From positions 6,613,065 to 6,677,064 of the forward strand of contig NC_063452.1 in assembly GCF_020379485.1 (NCBI RefSeq): a stretch of 64,000 nt of DNA. The letters are read 5' to 3'. The notes beneath the pieces are model-generated. The model saw only the letters and a list, made by a program, of their open reading frames with translations. It did not search any database and was not told the DNA's origin. The translations under genes and the position numbers were made by a program. This DNA is from Brassica napus (taxonomy: Eukaryota; Streptophyta; Magnoliopsida; Brassicales; Brassicaceae). Below, piece by piece: positions 1-10,448 of this stretch. The first letter of the stretch is position 1. Each line of letters begins with the position of its first letter.

Positions 1-879
1 TCTTATTTCTACAAATAAACAATATTATCAACTTCATCTAATTTTGTGTTAGTCAAATATTTTTATTTCCTTTCTTGTTCCTATTTTTGAATTATTAGTT
101 TTAAAATTATTATTTTACATAATCTTATTAGTTGTAAATTCTTTTGGATTGGAAATATATAAATTATTTTGTTATTGATATCGGATAAATAATATCATCA
201 GTAAGTATAGTTCTTAGAAGAATATATATTGCAACTTATTTTTGTTAAAAATTATTTTTATACATATTAAAAATAAGTTTTTATTATTTATTTATTTTTA
301 AATAGTTTAATAGTTTTTGTTATTAATAATAATTCATTATTATATATTTATATTTATATTTATTTTATTAAAAACTACTCTGGAACTTATACATCAAAAA
401 TGTTACCAGTCATCAGTTTTACTAAAATAGTAACTCTTGTTTTTACTAAAAATTTACCATATAAAATTACAGTTTTTATCACATAATTTTTACTGCAAGT
501 TATATCGAATTGTAATACATATTGCAACTCGACTTCAATATTATATATCAACAAACGGAGCCTTTGTTTCCATATATCTGTAACAACATACTATCTCATG
601 TTGAGCATAGGTAGACTTATGTGAACAAAAGTCTTTAATGTTTGTCTCAGGTGAAGAGAAGTCTCAAAACCATAGTATTTACGGGAAAAAATCAAATGTG
701 TGTGGGAAAACCAATGTAACTTGCAAACAAAATATACGTTAATAGAAATTTGGACTTTACATAAGTACAGCAAATAGTCTTTAGTTATGAATTAAAAGGC
801 TATATTCACTATTTCACTTAGTTAATGGGTTTCGAACATCATTATGGTTTTCTTAACACCACATGGCATGAAGATTCTA
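1..879. other. AT-rich spacer, no gene seen
   Basis: I see no convincing coding region. The part at about 599-690 resembles 6929-7025 on the far side of the Copia element: both read through a stretch like AGACTTATGTGAA, then AGTCTTTA, then GAAGTCT. So a short diverged repeat flanks the insertion. The last bases (873-879, GATTCTA) match the sequence just outside the other end of the Copia element. Confidence 0.6.
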
Positions 880-1448
880 TGAGAATCTAAGAATGAAATG
901 ATTAAGATAGAACTTGAGTAGATTATGAGAGATTATGAAGAGTTTAGTGTAGAATCATGATTGAGAGAGTATGATAAGATAAAGAGAAACTCAGAACTGT
1001 ATATTTATTATTAATGACAAGAGTTGCAATATATAGTGAGAGATCAGTAGGGTTTTCGAAATCATAAAGGATAGCTAAGCATGTGAAGTCAACAAGGTTA
1101 GGATAAGCTCTCTTTAACTCGGCCAATCAGCGTTCCCACATGCTTGGAGCATCTAGGATCTTGGACAAAGATGCTCTTGCCTTTCCAGCTGTGCCAGCCT
1201 GTAAAGCCGCGCCTCTCTTATCCTCCAACGGTCTGATTCATCAGCCAAAGCCCCTTCTCTTCCCATAAGTTACTCGGGTAACTCCTTGTAACCGCGGTCA
1301 AGGTTTCACTTGTCTGAATGTGTACGGACCGTACGGCCTTGTACGGTCAGGCCAATGTGAACCTCTCCCATCACACCAATGCTTAACATACTCTCTTCAG
1401 TCTTAACCCCTTTGTACTTCACACTTGTATACTCAACTCTTCTCAACA
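880..1448 (-). repeat. Copia 3' LTR
   Basis: This 569-bp copy aligns throughout with 6165-6743. In the element's orientation it starts TGTTGAGAAG and ends TTCTCA, the normal TG...CA termini. It lacks a 10-bp duplication (CTTGTACGGC) present in the other LTR. The internal GTACGGACCGTACGG run is locally palindromic. Confidence 0.93.
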
Positions 1449-1585
1449 CTCCCCCTCAAGCTTAGCTTTGTGAAGTCTAAGCTTGGACACTATGAGATCT
1501 TCCTCATTAAAAACCTCACCAAAGAAAACCCATTGGGACAAAACTTTGATGAGGGAAAAAGAGTAAAGACCTCATAGTAAGGGGC

Positions 1586-4500
1586 TCAGCTCCTTGGTGA
1601 AAGATCAACGAGTCCCAACCTGATGTAGATGGACTCCATTGTCTTCATTCTTGCCGCTTTTGTGAATACATCAGCCAGTTGATCTTCACTCCTTGTGTAG
1701 CATGGCAGAATCACTCCCAAGACTATCATCTGCCTCACCTTGTGACAATCCACTTCAATGTGCTTGGTTCTCTCATGGAAGACTGAGTTGGAGGCAATGT
1801 GGATTGCTGCTTGGTTATCACAATGCATTGTCATTGGCGCCACTTGCTCAATCTCAATGTGCTTCAAGATCCCCTTGATCCATACCAACTCATTAGTGAG
1901 CTTCAGCATTGCTCTATACTCTGCCTCCGCACTAGAACAAGAGACCACCTTCTGCTTCTTGCTCTTCCAAGTCACAAGGTTCCCTCCAATGAAGGTGCAG
2001 TAACCTGTTGTAGATCTTCTGTCTGCTCTATCTCCAGCCCAATCTGCATCACAGTAACCAACTACTTCTGTACTCCCATTGCATCCCATCCAGACTCCTT
2101 GGCTTGGTGATCCGTTGAGGTAGCTTAGAACTCTATCTACCATTCTCCAATGGTGATCCTTTGGAGCTTGCATGTGTTGACTCACCTGATTCACAGCAAA
2201 GCAGATATCAGGTCGTGTGATTGTTAGGTAGATTAGCTTACCCACTAGCTTCCTATAAAGCTTAGGGTCATGGAACAGCTTGCTGTCTTCAAGCTCCCCC
2301 TCTCTTGGTACTTTGTACCCATCTTCCATTGGCATCTTCGCGGTTTGTCCTCCGAGTTTACCTGCATCTTTCAAAAGATCAAGTGTATATTTTCTTTGGG
2401 ACATGAATAATCCTTCCTTGGATCTACAAATCTCAATCCCAAGAAAGTATTTCATCTCTCCAAGATCTTTTATTTCAAACACAGATTTGAGATAGTCTTT
2501 GGTTTCTTGTATTCCAACCTTATCACTACCAGTAATGATAATGTCATCAACATAGACCAATAGACAGATGATACCTGAGGTTGTGTTTAGAGTAAACAAA
2601 GTATGGTCTAGTTCAGACTTCCTGAAGCCTTTTCCATTCAGTGTAGTACTCAGCTTGTGATACCAGGCTCTAGGTGATTGCTTCAATCCATAGATAGCCT
2701 TCTTCAACCTTAGGACATTCCCTGGCTTCACAAGACTCTCAAGACCCATAGGAGGCTGCATATACACTTCATCTTCAAGTTCCCCTTGTAGAAATGCATT
2801 CTTCACATCCATTTGCCACAATCCCCATTCAAGGTTGGTAGCAATTGATAAGATGATTCGGATGGTGTGAAGCTTAGCCACTGGAGCAAATGTGTCTATG
2901 TAGTCCTCTCCATATGTCTGTGTAAACCCTCTAGCCACAAGCCTGGTCTTCTTCCTATCAACTGTCCCATCTGGTCTATACTTGATTGTAAATATCCATT
3001 TACATGATACTGCTCTCTTCCCTTTAGGCAGCTCACTCTCATACCAAGTCCCATTCTTGATCATAGCATCAGACTCATCCGCAACTGAGTTCCTCCAGTC
3101 TTCATCCTTTATAGCCTCCTCATACGTTCTTGGTATGTAGCTCTCATCCAGACTTGTTATGAATGCACAATGATCCCTTGGAAACTCGGCAAAAGAGCAC
3201 ACTGCCTGACTTGGATGAGCTACTGCTTGTGCATTGTAGTAGACTCTGGTGTTTGCCCAGTTAGATGGATCTTTCCTTACTCTTGTACTCCTCCTCACAG
3301 GCGCAGGCACACTCTCCACAACTGGAGCACTAGTCATGTTCTCCACTTCTGGTTGCATTTCTTCTTCCTCTTCTTCAGGTACAAGTGGTGTACCTCCACT
3401 TTGATCCCTTACTTCACTTGACTCTTCATCATTGATCCCGCTTTGATCATGACTAGCTGAGTCTCTTCCTTCTTCATGTACCGCCTCAGACTTGTCTTCC
3501 CCCTCATGATCAATGTGGGATGTGTCTTCAGCTTCATTCCTAGTAGGCGTCTCTTGCGCCTTTGGATCCTGGGTTAGATTAATCCCAAGACCCTCTAAGA
3601 TCATCCTAAGGCTTGTAGCCTTATCAGATGTTTGAGCTAGATCCTTCAGATCTTCCCAGCTCCTCTCTTCATAGTATCCGCTTGTTTCAATGAACTTGAC
3701 ATCTCTTGATACCAGAACTCTTCTTGATTCTGGATCAAAGCATTTATACCCCTTTTGAGTAGTTGAGTATCCCACAAACATTGCTTTAGTACTCCTCGGT
3801 TCCAACTTGTTTCTCATCTCCCCGGGGACAAGTACATAACACAAACACCCAAACACTTTAAGATGACTTAGAGATGGCTTGGTCTTGTTCAATACTTCAA
3901 ACGGTGACTGATCTTCCAAGATTCTTGTAGGCACCCGGTTGATCAAATAGCACGCAGCTTGTACAGCATCACTCCAAAATCTCTTAGGTGCATTGGTTTG
4001 GAACATCATGGATCTAGCTACTTCCATTAGGTGTCTATTCTTTCTCTCCGCAACCCCATTCTGTTGTGGAGTATAAGGACAGCTTGTTTGATGTAGAATC
4101 CCATGTAGAGCCAGATGTTGCTTGAAGGCATGACTTGTGTATTCTCCACCATTATCTGATCTGAAAATCTTAAGCTTAGCATTGTACTGGTTAGTTACAT
4201 AAGTCTGAAAATTCTTAAATGCTTCAAGAACTCTATCCTTAGTCTTTATAAGTGTTATCCAGGTGTATTTAGATTTTTCATCAATGAATGTTACAAAGTA
4301 CTTATAGTTTTCTCTAGATAAGCAAGGAGCAGTCCATACATCAGAATGTACAAGGTCAAAACAATTCTCATAGATAGTACTTGATTTCTTAAAGACAGTC
4401 TTACAATGTTTTCCCAAAATACATGCCTCACAATCATTATTTTTAAACATGACACCTGGTAACATTAAGCTTAAGGCTCTAACATGTGGATGACCTAATC

Positions 4501-4609
4501 TAGCATGCCATAATGCATCATTATTGATACTTGAACTAGAACTAAACGAGCAAATTGAACTGGAAATAGGAGCTAAGTCTTCTAGCATATAGAGTTCTCC
4601 CTTTGTCAC
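1586..4609 (-). CDS. Copia integrase-reverse transcriptase-RNase H frame
   Basis: This frame encodes the second half of a Copia polyprotein. In order: a GAG-pre-integrase motif (LWHARLGHP, about residues 33-41); the integrase core with candidate catalytic residues D90 (HSDVW), D152 (RSDNGGE) and E188 (PQQNGVAERK); a reverse transcriptase with RLVARGFTQ, MDVKNAFLQGELEDEVY and the YVDD active site (about 686-689); and an RNase H with CDADWAGD and AEAEYRAM. An acidic Glu-rich linker lies at about residues 360-430. The frame is open for about 1,007 codons but has no ATG of its own at the start. It directly follows a TGA in the same frame as the upstream gag-protease frame, so it was originally one polyprotein. 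Expression would now need readthrough or internal initiation. Confidence 0.93.
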   Translation of the reverse strand: MTKGELYMLEDLAPISSSICSFSSSSSINNDALWHARLGHPHVRALSLMLPGVMFKNNDCEACILGKHCKTVFKKSSTIYENCFDLVHSDVWTAPCLSRENYKYFVTFIDEKSKYTWITLIKTKDRVLEAFKNFQTYVTNQYNAKLKIFRSDNGGEYTSHAFKQHLALHGILHQTSCPYTPQQNGVAERKNRHLMEVARSMMFQTNAPKRFWSDAVQAACYLINRVPTRILEDQSPFEVLNKTKPSLSHLKVFGCLCYVLVPGEMRNKLEPRSTKAMFVGYSTTQKGYKCFDPESRRVLVSRDVKFIETSGYYEERSWEDLKDLAQTSDKATSLRMILEGLGINLTQDPKAQETPTRNEAEDTSHIDHEGEDKSEAVHEEGRDSASHDQSGINDEESSEVRDQSGGTPLVPEEEEEEMQPEVENMTSAPVVESVPAPVRRSTRVRKDPSNWANTRVYYNAQAVAHPSQAVCSFAEFPRDHCAFITSLDESYIPRTYEEAIKDEDWRNSVADESDAMIKNGTWYESELPKGKRAVSCKWIFTIKYRPDGTVDRKKTRLVARGFTQTYGEDYIDTFAPVAKLHTIRIILSIATNLEWGLWQMDVKNAFLQGELEDEVYMQPPMGLESLVKPGNVLRLKKAIYGLKQSPRAWYHKLSTTLNGKGFRKSELDHTLFTLNTTSGIICLLVYVDDIIITGSDKVGIQETKDYLKSVFEIKDLGEMKYFLGIEICRSKEGLFMSQRKYTLDLLKDAGKLGGQTAKMPMEDGYKVPREGELEDSKLFHDPKLYRKLVGKLIYLTITRPDICFAVNQVSQHMQAPKDHHWRMVDRVLSYLNGSPSQGVWMGCNGSTEVVGYCDADWAGDRADRRSTTGYCTFIGGNLVTWKSKKQKVVSCSSAEAEYRAMLKLTNELVWIKGILKHIEIEQVAPMTMHCDNQAAIHIASNSVFHERTKHIEVDCHKVRQMIVLGVILPCYTRSEDQLADVFTKAARMKTMESIYIRLGLVDLSPRS

Positions 4610-6070
4610 TCATTTGCCAATCATCTTACTTGTCTCAATATCCTGAAACTTCACATCATTAGGACTGAATATAACATTACAATGTAAATCAGTAGTGCAT
4701 TTCTTAACAGATAACAAGTTTGATGTGAATTCAGGCATATAAAGAGCTCTAGACTCTTTATTAAACAGTTTTAGATTTCCTATTCCTGTTATTGCAATCC
4801 TATCACCATTAGCAATCATTACATGACCCTGAGCAGGTTCTATGTCTTTAATCAAGCTATTATCACTAATCATGTGATGGGAAGCACCTGAATCTACAAT
4901 CAGTGATTTTATTACATTATGCGCAGCAAAGGTACTTGGTTGTCTCAGGTTATCTAATCTAGATGCACCACTTAACTTGAATTCAGGATCACTACTGAGA
5001 TGAGCACAAGTCCTATCTAGGTATGATGCAGCAAGAGAGTAACAAGGGTTATTTCCAATACAGTTACCATTCTCCTTGAGAGCTTTGATGAGGGCGTCTA
5101 TGTCTGATCTCCGGATCAACTCGCCTTCAGTGCTCCTCAAGGGTGTGTGCTGAGTAGTTAAGGCTCTCCCCTCACCCTCACGCATTGCTGAGCCAGCCCC
5201 GGATGAGCTAGCTTCTCCTCCTTCATTAGATAGGTGCGCCCTTGCCTCTCTATCCTTCATGAACTTAGCTGGCTTGAGATGAGGATGTAGGATCCAGCAC
5301 TGGCTCCTTTTGTGACCTAGCTTCTTGCAATGATCACAGTTGCCCCCAAACTTCCTCTCCTCACTCTTGTATGCCGCTTTGTTTGCTTGAGCTCCATCCG
5401 CATGGTTAGCTAAGGTGAGCTCCCCCTTTCCTCCAAACAGCCCCACTGACCCTTCTTCTTTCTGTATCTGAGCGCACACATCTTCAAGTGATGGTAGCTT
5501 TGGAGACCTCAGTATGTGTTTGATCAGATCGTTAAAGATAGGGTTCAATGTCAGCAACAGCCCAAACACTTGATCTTGAGCCCTCCTCTCCATAAGAGTG
5601 TCATGATCAGTGGTGTTGGGTCTCAGCATTTCTAGTTCAGACCATAAGGCTCTGAACTTTCCCAAATGCTTTGTGAACTCAACCTCTTCTTGCGCAAGTG
5701 TGTTGATTGATCTCTTCAACTCAAACACCCGGCTCAGATTGGATGTGTTCCCATAGATCTTTTGAAGAGTATCCCACAGGTCTTTTGGCGTCTCACAGTA
5801 GATGTAGGCCTCCAAGATTGAAGCTTCAAGCGACCCATGAAGAACTGTCAACACCTTCAAGTCGTCTTGATCCCACTTCTTTTGGTCCGCTACCATCAGC
5901 TCTTGACCGCCTTCTCCCTCCGTAGCAACTGGCTTTGGAGTTCCATCTGAGATGTGACTCCACAAACCCTTGCTCCCAACTGCAGCTTTCACCAGGCGAG
6001 ACCACAGCAAGTAGTTCCCACCTCCTTTCAACGTAACCGGAACCGTCAAAGTCTTGTTCTTGTCTTCCAT
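4610..6070 (-). CDS. Copia gag-protease frame
   Basis: This encodes the capsid (gag) and protease part of the Copia polyprotein, 486 aa, with an ATG at 6068-6070. The N-terminal part looks like the plant UBN2/retrotran_gag type. A CCHC zinc knuckle (CDHCKKLGHKRSQC, residues about 245-258) would bind the RNA genome, and an aspartic protease motif (IVDSGASHHM, about 391-400) would cut the polyprotein. The frame ends at TGA 4610-4612 and continues in the same frame directly into the integrase frame. The stop therefore falls inside or just after the protease domain. This is more likely a single nonsense mutation than the normal end of a gene. Confidence 0.92.
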   Translation of the reverse strand: MEDKNKTLTVPVTLKGGGNYLLWSRLVKAAVGSKGLWSHISDGTPKPVATEGEGGQELMVADQKKWDQDDLKVLTVLHGSLEASILEAYIYCETPKDLWDTLQKIYGNTSNLSRVFELKRSINTLAQEEVEFTKHLGKFRALWSELEMLRPNTTDHDTLMERRAQDQVFGLLLTLNPIFNDLIKHILRSPKLPSLEDVCAQIQKEEGSVGLFGGKGELTLANHADGAQANKAAYKSEERKFGGNCDHCKKLGHKRSQCWILHPHLKPAKFMKDREARAHLSNEGGEASSSGAGSAMREGEGRALTTQHTPLRSTEGELIRRSDIDALIKALKENGNCIGNNPCYSLAASYLDRTCAHLSSDPEFKLSGASRLDNLRQPSTFAAHNVIKSLIVDSGASHHMISDNSLIKDIEPAQGHVMIANGDRIAITGIGNLKLFNKESRALYMPEFTSNLLSVKKCTTDLHCNVIFSPNDVKFQDIETSKMIGK

Positions 6071-6146
6071 GAGTGTGACCGTGAGTAGAGATGGTTTAGG
6101 AATGAAGATGGAGACTCTAGAGATTTAGAAACCAGGAAATGAGTAA

Positions 6147-6162
6147 CCTGGCTCTGATACCA
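6147..6162 (-). other. Copia primer-binding site (initiator tRNA-Met)
   Basis: Read on the minus strand, this is TGGTATCAGAGCCAGG, two bases inside the 5' LTR. It complements the 3' end of plant initiator Met tRNA and is the standard primer site of plant Copia elements. Confidence 0.9.
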
Positions 6163-6164
6163 TA

Positions 6165-6743
6165 TGAGAATCTAAGAATGAAATAATTAAGATAGAACTT
6201 GAGTAGATTATGAGAGATTATGAAGAGTTTAGTGTAGAATCATGATTGAGAGAGTATGATAAGATAAAGAGAAACTCAGAACTGTATATTTATTATTAAT
6301 GACAAGAGTTGCAATATATAGTGAGAGATCAGTAGGGTTTTCGAAATCATAAAGGAGAGCTAAGCATGTGAAGTCAACAAGGTTAGGATAAGCTCTCTTT
6401 AACTCGGCCAATCAGCGTTCCCACATGCTTGGAGCATCTAGGATCTTGGACAAAGATGCTCTTGCCTTTCCAGTTGTGCCAGCCTGTAAAGCCGCGCCTC
6501 TCTTATCCTCCAACGGTTTGATTCATCAGCCAAAGCCCCTTCTCTTCCTATAAGTTACTCGGGTAACTCCTTGTAACCGCGGTCAAAGTTTCACTTGTCT
6601 GAATGTGTACGGACCGTACGGCCTTGTACGGCCTTGTACGGTCAGGCCAATGTGAACCTCTCCCATCACACCAATGCTTAACATACTCTCTTCAGTCTTA
6701 ACCCCTTTGTACTTCACACTTGTATACTCAACTCTTCTCAACG
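6165..6743 (-). repeat. Copia 5' LTR
   Basis: This is the 579-bp partner of 880-1448. It carries an extra 10-bp unit near 6620-6640 (GGCCTTGTACGGCCTTGTACGG). Its outermost base is changed, so it starts CG instead of TG in the element's orientation. Confidence 0.92.
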
Positions 6744-6750
6744 GATTCTA

Positions 6751-8680
6751 TCAAACCTATAAACCATCTTTATAGTCTCAAACAAGTTATAGTAAATATT
6801 TTCGACCAAAAAAGTTATAGTGCATATGAAAATTAAAAGACGTTAGTATTAAATAGAAACAAAGAATCTCAAGATAATAAAACAATAATAATCTCGAGAT
6901 AATACTAAACTATTAGTAATTAGTGTAACTGGACATAGGTAAACTTATGTGAAAAGAAAAAGAGTCTTTACTTTTTGTCTTTGGTGAACAGAAGTCTTCG
7001 AACATTAAAATTTACAGAAAAAAAAAACAATAAATTTAGAGACATATCAAAAAGGAAAAACAAAAGTGGTCACTTTCAAAGCAGAATAGTGGACACTTAA
7101 CCGTGTTTAAGGGTTTTGATGGTTTTCAATATTTTATTCCCCTGGACATTATTATTTGCATGTGTCATTACCACATTTATTTCACAAAAACAATGACATA
7201 GTTTTAAAAAAAACTGTGACATTGCATTAAGCTGATTGTGACATGTAAAATTTCTTTATGAAATTATATTTGGCTAGAATTTTTAATAAGGTAATGACTA
7301 TTAACTCTTATACCATTATTAAACATTTAAATTTTATGTAATTATATTTATTTTTGGCAAGACTTTTTAAATATTTAATAATTAATAATTTTTATATCAT
7401 CATTAAAGAAAATATAAAATAAACTAAACATGACTACATATAACATTTACATTAATTTATAAATTAAGAAAATAATTTATAAATTAATTAAGAACATGAT
7501 TTTCCACTAAAAGTATTTTAACTATAATAAAAAAAAATATTATTAAAATTTAGGTATTTAAATATAGACAAAATTAATTTGCATATGTGTCATCACCATA
7601 TTCATTTTAAGAAAATGACATGGCTTTTGAAATTAAAATATTAATTATAACTGTGTATTAACAAATATATAACTAAAAAAACACTAATCAGTTTTTGTTG
7701 TTGATGATTAATGAGTAAAACGTTTATTAGCACTTATCGGTTGATTAGGTTAATTAACAAAAAACTTTATGGGCTTCATGTATTTAACTAAAACAAATAA
7801 AAATGTAACTTTATTAAATTTAATATATATAAATATAGACATATTTAATATTAGGAAATAAGATAAATATTTAAATTAAATAACCAATAAATATAATAAA
7901 ATATAAATAAAAAAATTATTTTTAGTAAATGTAATTATAACTCTACTAAATTTAAATAAAATAAAATAGAAATAGGTAACCAAATTCGAATTTTTTAATA
8001 AAAAAAATCACATTTATGATTTTATCTTTTTCCAAATCGGTAAATTTAAAATATAAAAATAATAATATCAAAATGTAAAATAAGTCTTGAAAATATTGTA
8101 AAGTTACAGTAAAAGTACAGAAAATAAAAGAAATGCTTTTCTAAAATAAAATAAATACAATAAGATGCAAAGCTAAAATTAGAGAATAATACAACACAGA
8201 GATTAAAATTTGAAGAAGTTTTCTTCTGAATCATTTTGCATCTCATTATTCAACACCATTTATATTTGGCTATCATTTTTATGATATTTCAAATTATTTT
8301 TCGCAGTTTTGTTTGTTGTATAATATTGTCCATATTCCACATTAGATCTACATGTATTTTTGAAAAAATAAATTCTAATTTATTGATTCTCTCGAAAGAA
8401 ATATTAAATGAAATTGCTAACTTTTAACAATTCTAAAATATATCTATACAATAAGGAAATTGTATTTTCAGTGAGGAATGACCAATAAACATATTGAATT
8501 GTAAACATATAATATTTTTTGGTCGCATCACTTCTATACCCATGACAATGAACACTATAGTGACTTCCATGGTAATTGTTTTCACAACAAAGTTGTTAAG
8601 ATGAGTTCCTTACCACTTACTAGTTTCTAAACAATTAGATTAAGTTGCTCACCTTCTATCTCAGTTTCGAATGCAAGACT
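6751..8680. other. AT-rich spacer, no gene seen
   Basis: This stretch is very AT-rich with many A and T runs. Short open frames near 8046-8427 encode only low-complexity hydrophobic peptides and I do not accept them as genes. 6929-7025 is the second copy of the diverged repeat seen near 599-690. Confidence 0.6.
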
Positions 8681-8686
8681 CACATG

Positions 8687-9108
8687 CTCACCGACGTGGC
8701 CTGGAACTCTGCCTCTCGTAAAGCAGGAGGTGGCTGGTACTGAATTGATCATGAGAATGTTGTTATCTTGCAGGGTGCCCGAGTCTTTGATCGTATTTCC
8801 TCCCCACTGATGGCGAAAGCCATAACCATCCGATCTCTTGAAGCTGGAATCACAGAAATCTGCATAAAATCAGATTGTCAAGTACTTATTGCTGCTATGT
8901 CTTCGAAACGTTTTCCGGCGGATCTCTACGGAATCTCCCGAGATATCGAGACTCTATCTCTTTGCTTCCTTTGTATTTCCTTTTGTTTTATCCCGAGGAA
9001 CCTGAACTCTAGAGCCAATTCTTTGGCTAAGTCTGTATTAAACTCTTCTCCCACCAACTAGTTTGGTCAGGGTAGCATTTATAATATTTGGTGTTCAAAA
9101 AAAAAAAT
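8687..9108 (+). pseudogene. LINE-type RNase H (RVT_3) remnant
   Basis: The plus-strand translation gives a plant RVT_3/RNase H-like domain of the kind found at the end of non-LTR retrotransposons. The sequence LTDVAWNSASRKAGGGWY is followed by an in-frame stop and then, in the same frame from 8768, SPLMAKAITIRSLEAG, IKSDCQVLIAAM and FCFIPRNLNSRANSLAK. The last carries the family's N-x-x-A-x-x-LAK ending. A run of 11 A at about 9097-9107 fits a LINE tail. With an internal stop and no reverse transcriptase upstream, it is a dead 5'-truncated copy. Confidence 0.75.
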
Positions 9109-9123
9109 TAAGTTGCATGACAT

Positions 9124-10443
9124 TGATCTCACTCAAATTACTCTAAAGAGTAAATTTACTCTCTCAAATAAGAGGTTTATTGCAGTATTTAGGGATCGAA
9201 TCCACAAGGAGTTAGAGAACCTAATAAATCTAATGGGTTTTGTTAAGTTGGATGGTTTAATGATTAAAATGTAAATTTACAGTTTTGTTTGAGCAAGTAA
9301 TTGCTCGATTGATTGGTTGAGGTTTTGGTGCTTAAAAGAAAATAGCTAGACTTAGGGTTTTTATTTTTCCTTGAAATTATAATCTTACGGATGCCTAATG
9401 GGTTGCATGCATGATAATGTAGAGCTCAACTACTAAGCAACAAGTCAATCAGCTCTCGCGTTTCTGGACTTTTCTATTAACTAGATCTAATGACCCAAAC
9501 AAATGTGTTCGATCAATAGCAAGTGTCGATCGATTATCCTATAGGGATATCGATCGATACACCTTTCACTCCGTCGATCGATTATCCAATATGTATATCG
9601 ATCGACGCGCTTCTAATTAGGATTTATGCGCAGGTTGAATGATGCTCACTAAGCTCACTAGATCAGCTCTCGCCTTACTCTTAGCAAGAAACTTAGCTCA
9701 ATTAGAATGGTTTCAGGATGAGAATGAAGCTATCGCTTTTATCTAACAATCCTAGGGCAAATTCTAGGTAGTTAATCTAGAATCAGGCATTAATGACAAT
9801 CCTAATGATTATTATCACAATTCAGCAATCTATAGTTGGGGTTAATCCCTCATAACCTATTTAAACCCTAAAATCTAACAATGGAACTAATCAGACATGG
9901 CCAAGCAATTCATAACAACAATTAGGTAAGAAAACTTCATTAGAATATTAAATAGATATTAATGGAGTTCCAATCACAAATATAATTTTGGATCTTTTCT
10001 CCAATATATCAAAATCCTAAAAACCTTTTGCTGATATAATAGTAAAACTAGAAACACAAGAAAAGCACACTTTGCCTCTAACATGGTGGTAAGGCTTATA
10101 TAATTAGGTTAAAACTCGTCAGGGTAATCTTGTAAATTAGTGAATACTTGGGCTTCAAGTCGGCTGTGACCAAACGGGCTTTCTGCGCGCTTCGCTGTCG
10201 ATCGATGTTCACATCGATCGATGTTCTGATGTGAACATCGATCGATATTTGTTCCTCGATATCGACCGATGGTCGAGCTCGACGGTCATCTCGGATGCTT
10301 ACTCCAAATATCTCCAAAATCATCAATTATCTCCAAATCACTCCTCATCTTATAAATATAATAAATAGATTCTATAATATAATAATTAGTAGTAAAAACA
10401 CCTATAAACCACGGTGAAAATGGGTCAAATTCGTGGTTTATCA
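9124..10443 (-). mobile_element. Solo LTR (Athila-like) with GACAT target duplication
   Basis: The 1,320-bp block starts TGATCTCACTC and ends GTGGTTTATCA, with TGAT/ATCA as short inverted ends. It is flanked on both sides by GACAT (9119-9123 and 10444-10448). There is no internal retrotransposon coding region, no PBS and no second LTR, so the simplest reading is a solo LTR left by recombination. On the minus strand it begins TGATAAACCACG, which recalls Ty3/gypsy Athila-type LTRs in Brassicaceae; that assignment and the strand are tentative. It contains two clusters of TCGATCGA (about 9508-9605 and 10196-10270). It landed just behind the poly(A) of the LINE remnant. Confidence 0.8.
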
Positions 10444-10448
10444 GACAT

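Larger units (their letters stand above)
880..6743 (-). mobile_element. Ty1/Copia LTR retrotransposon, nearly complete
   Basis: This is a complete Copia-order element read on the minus strand: 5' LTR (6165-6743), tRNA primer site, gag-protease frame, integrase-reverse transcriptase-RNase H frame, polypurine tract (minus-strand reading of about 1449-1459, GAGGGGGAG) and 3' LTR (880-1448). The order integrase before reverse transcriptase is diagnostic of Copia. GATTCTA occurs on both outer sides (873-879 and 6744-6750), consistent with a target duplication, although 5 bp is usual for Copia. By eye the LTRs differ by about 7 substitutions plus one 10-bp duplication, so insertion is recent. One in-frame TGA at 4610-4612 breaks the polyprotein. 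Confidence 0.95.

Noticed and set aside
8046..8427. Two short hydrophobic open frames
   Set aside because: Very AT-rich with Phe/Ile/Leu-rich low-complexity peptides and no start context or conservation that I recognise.
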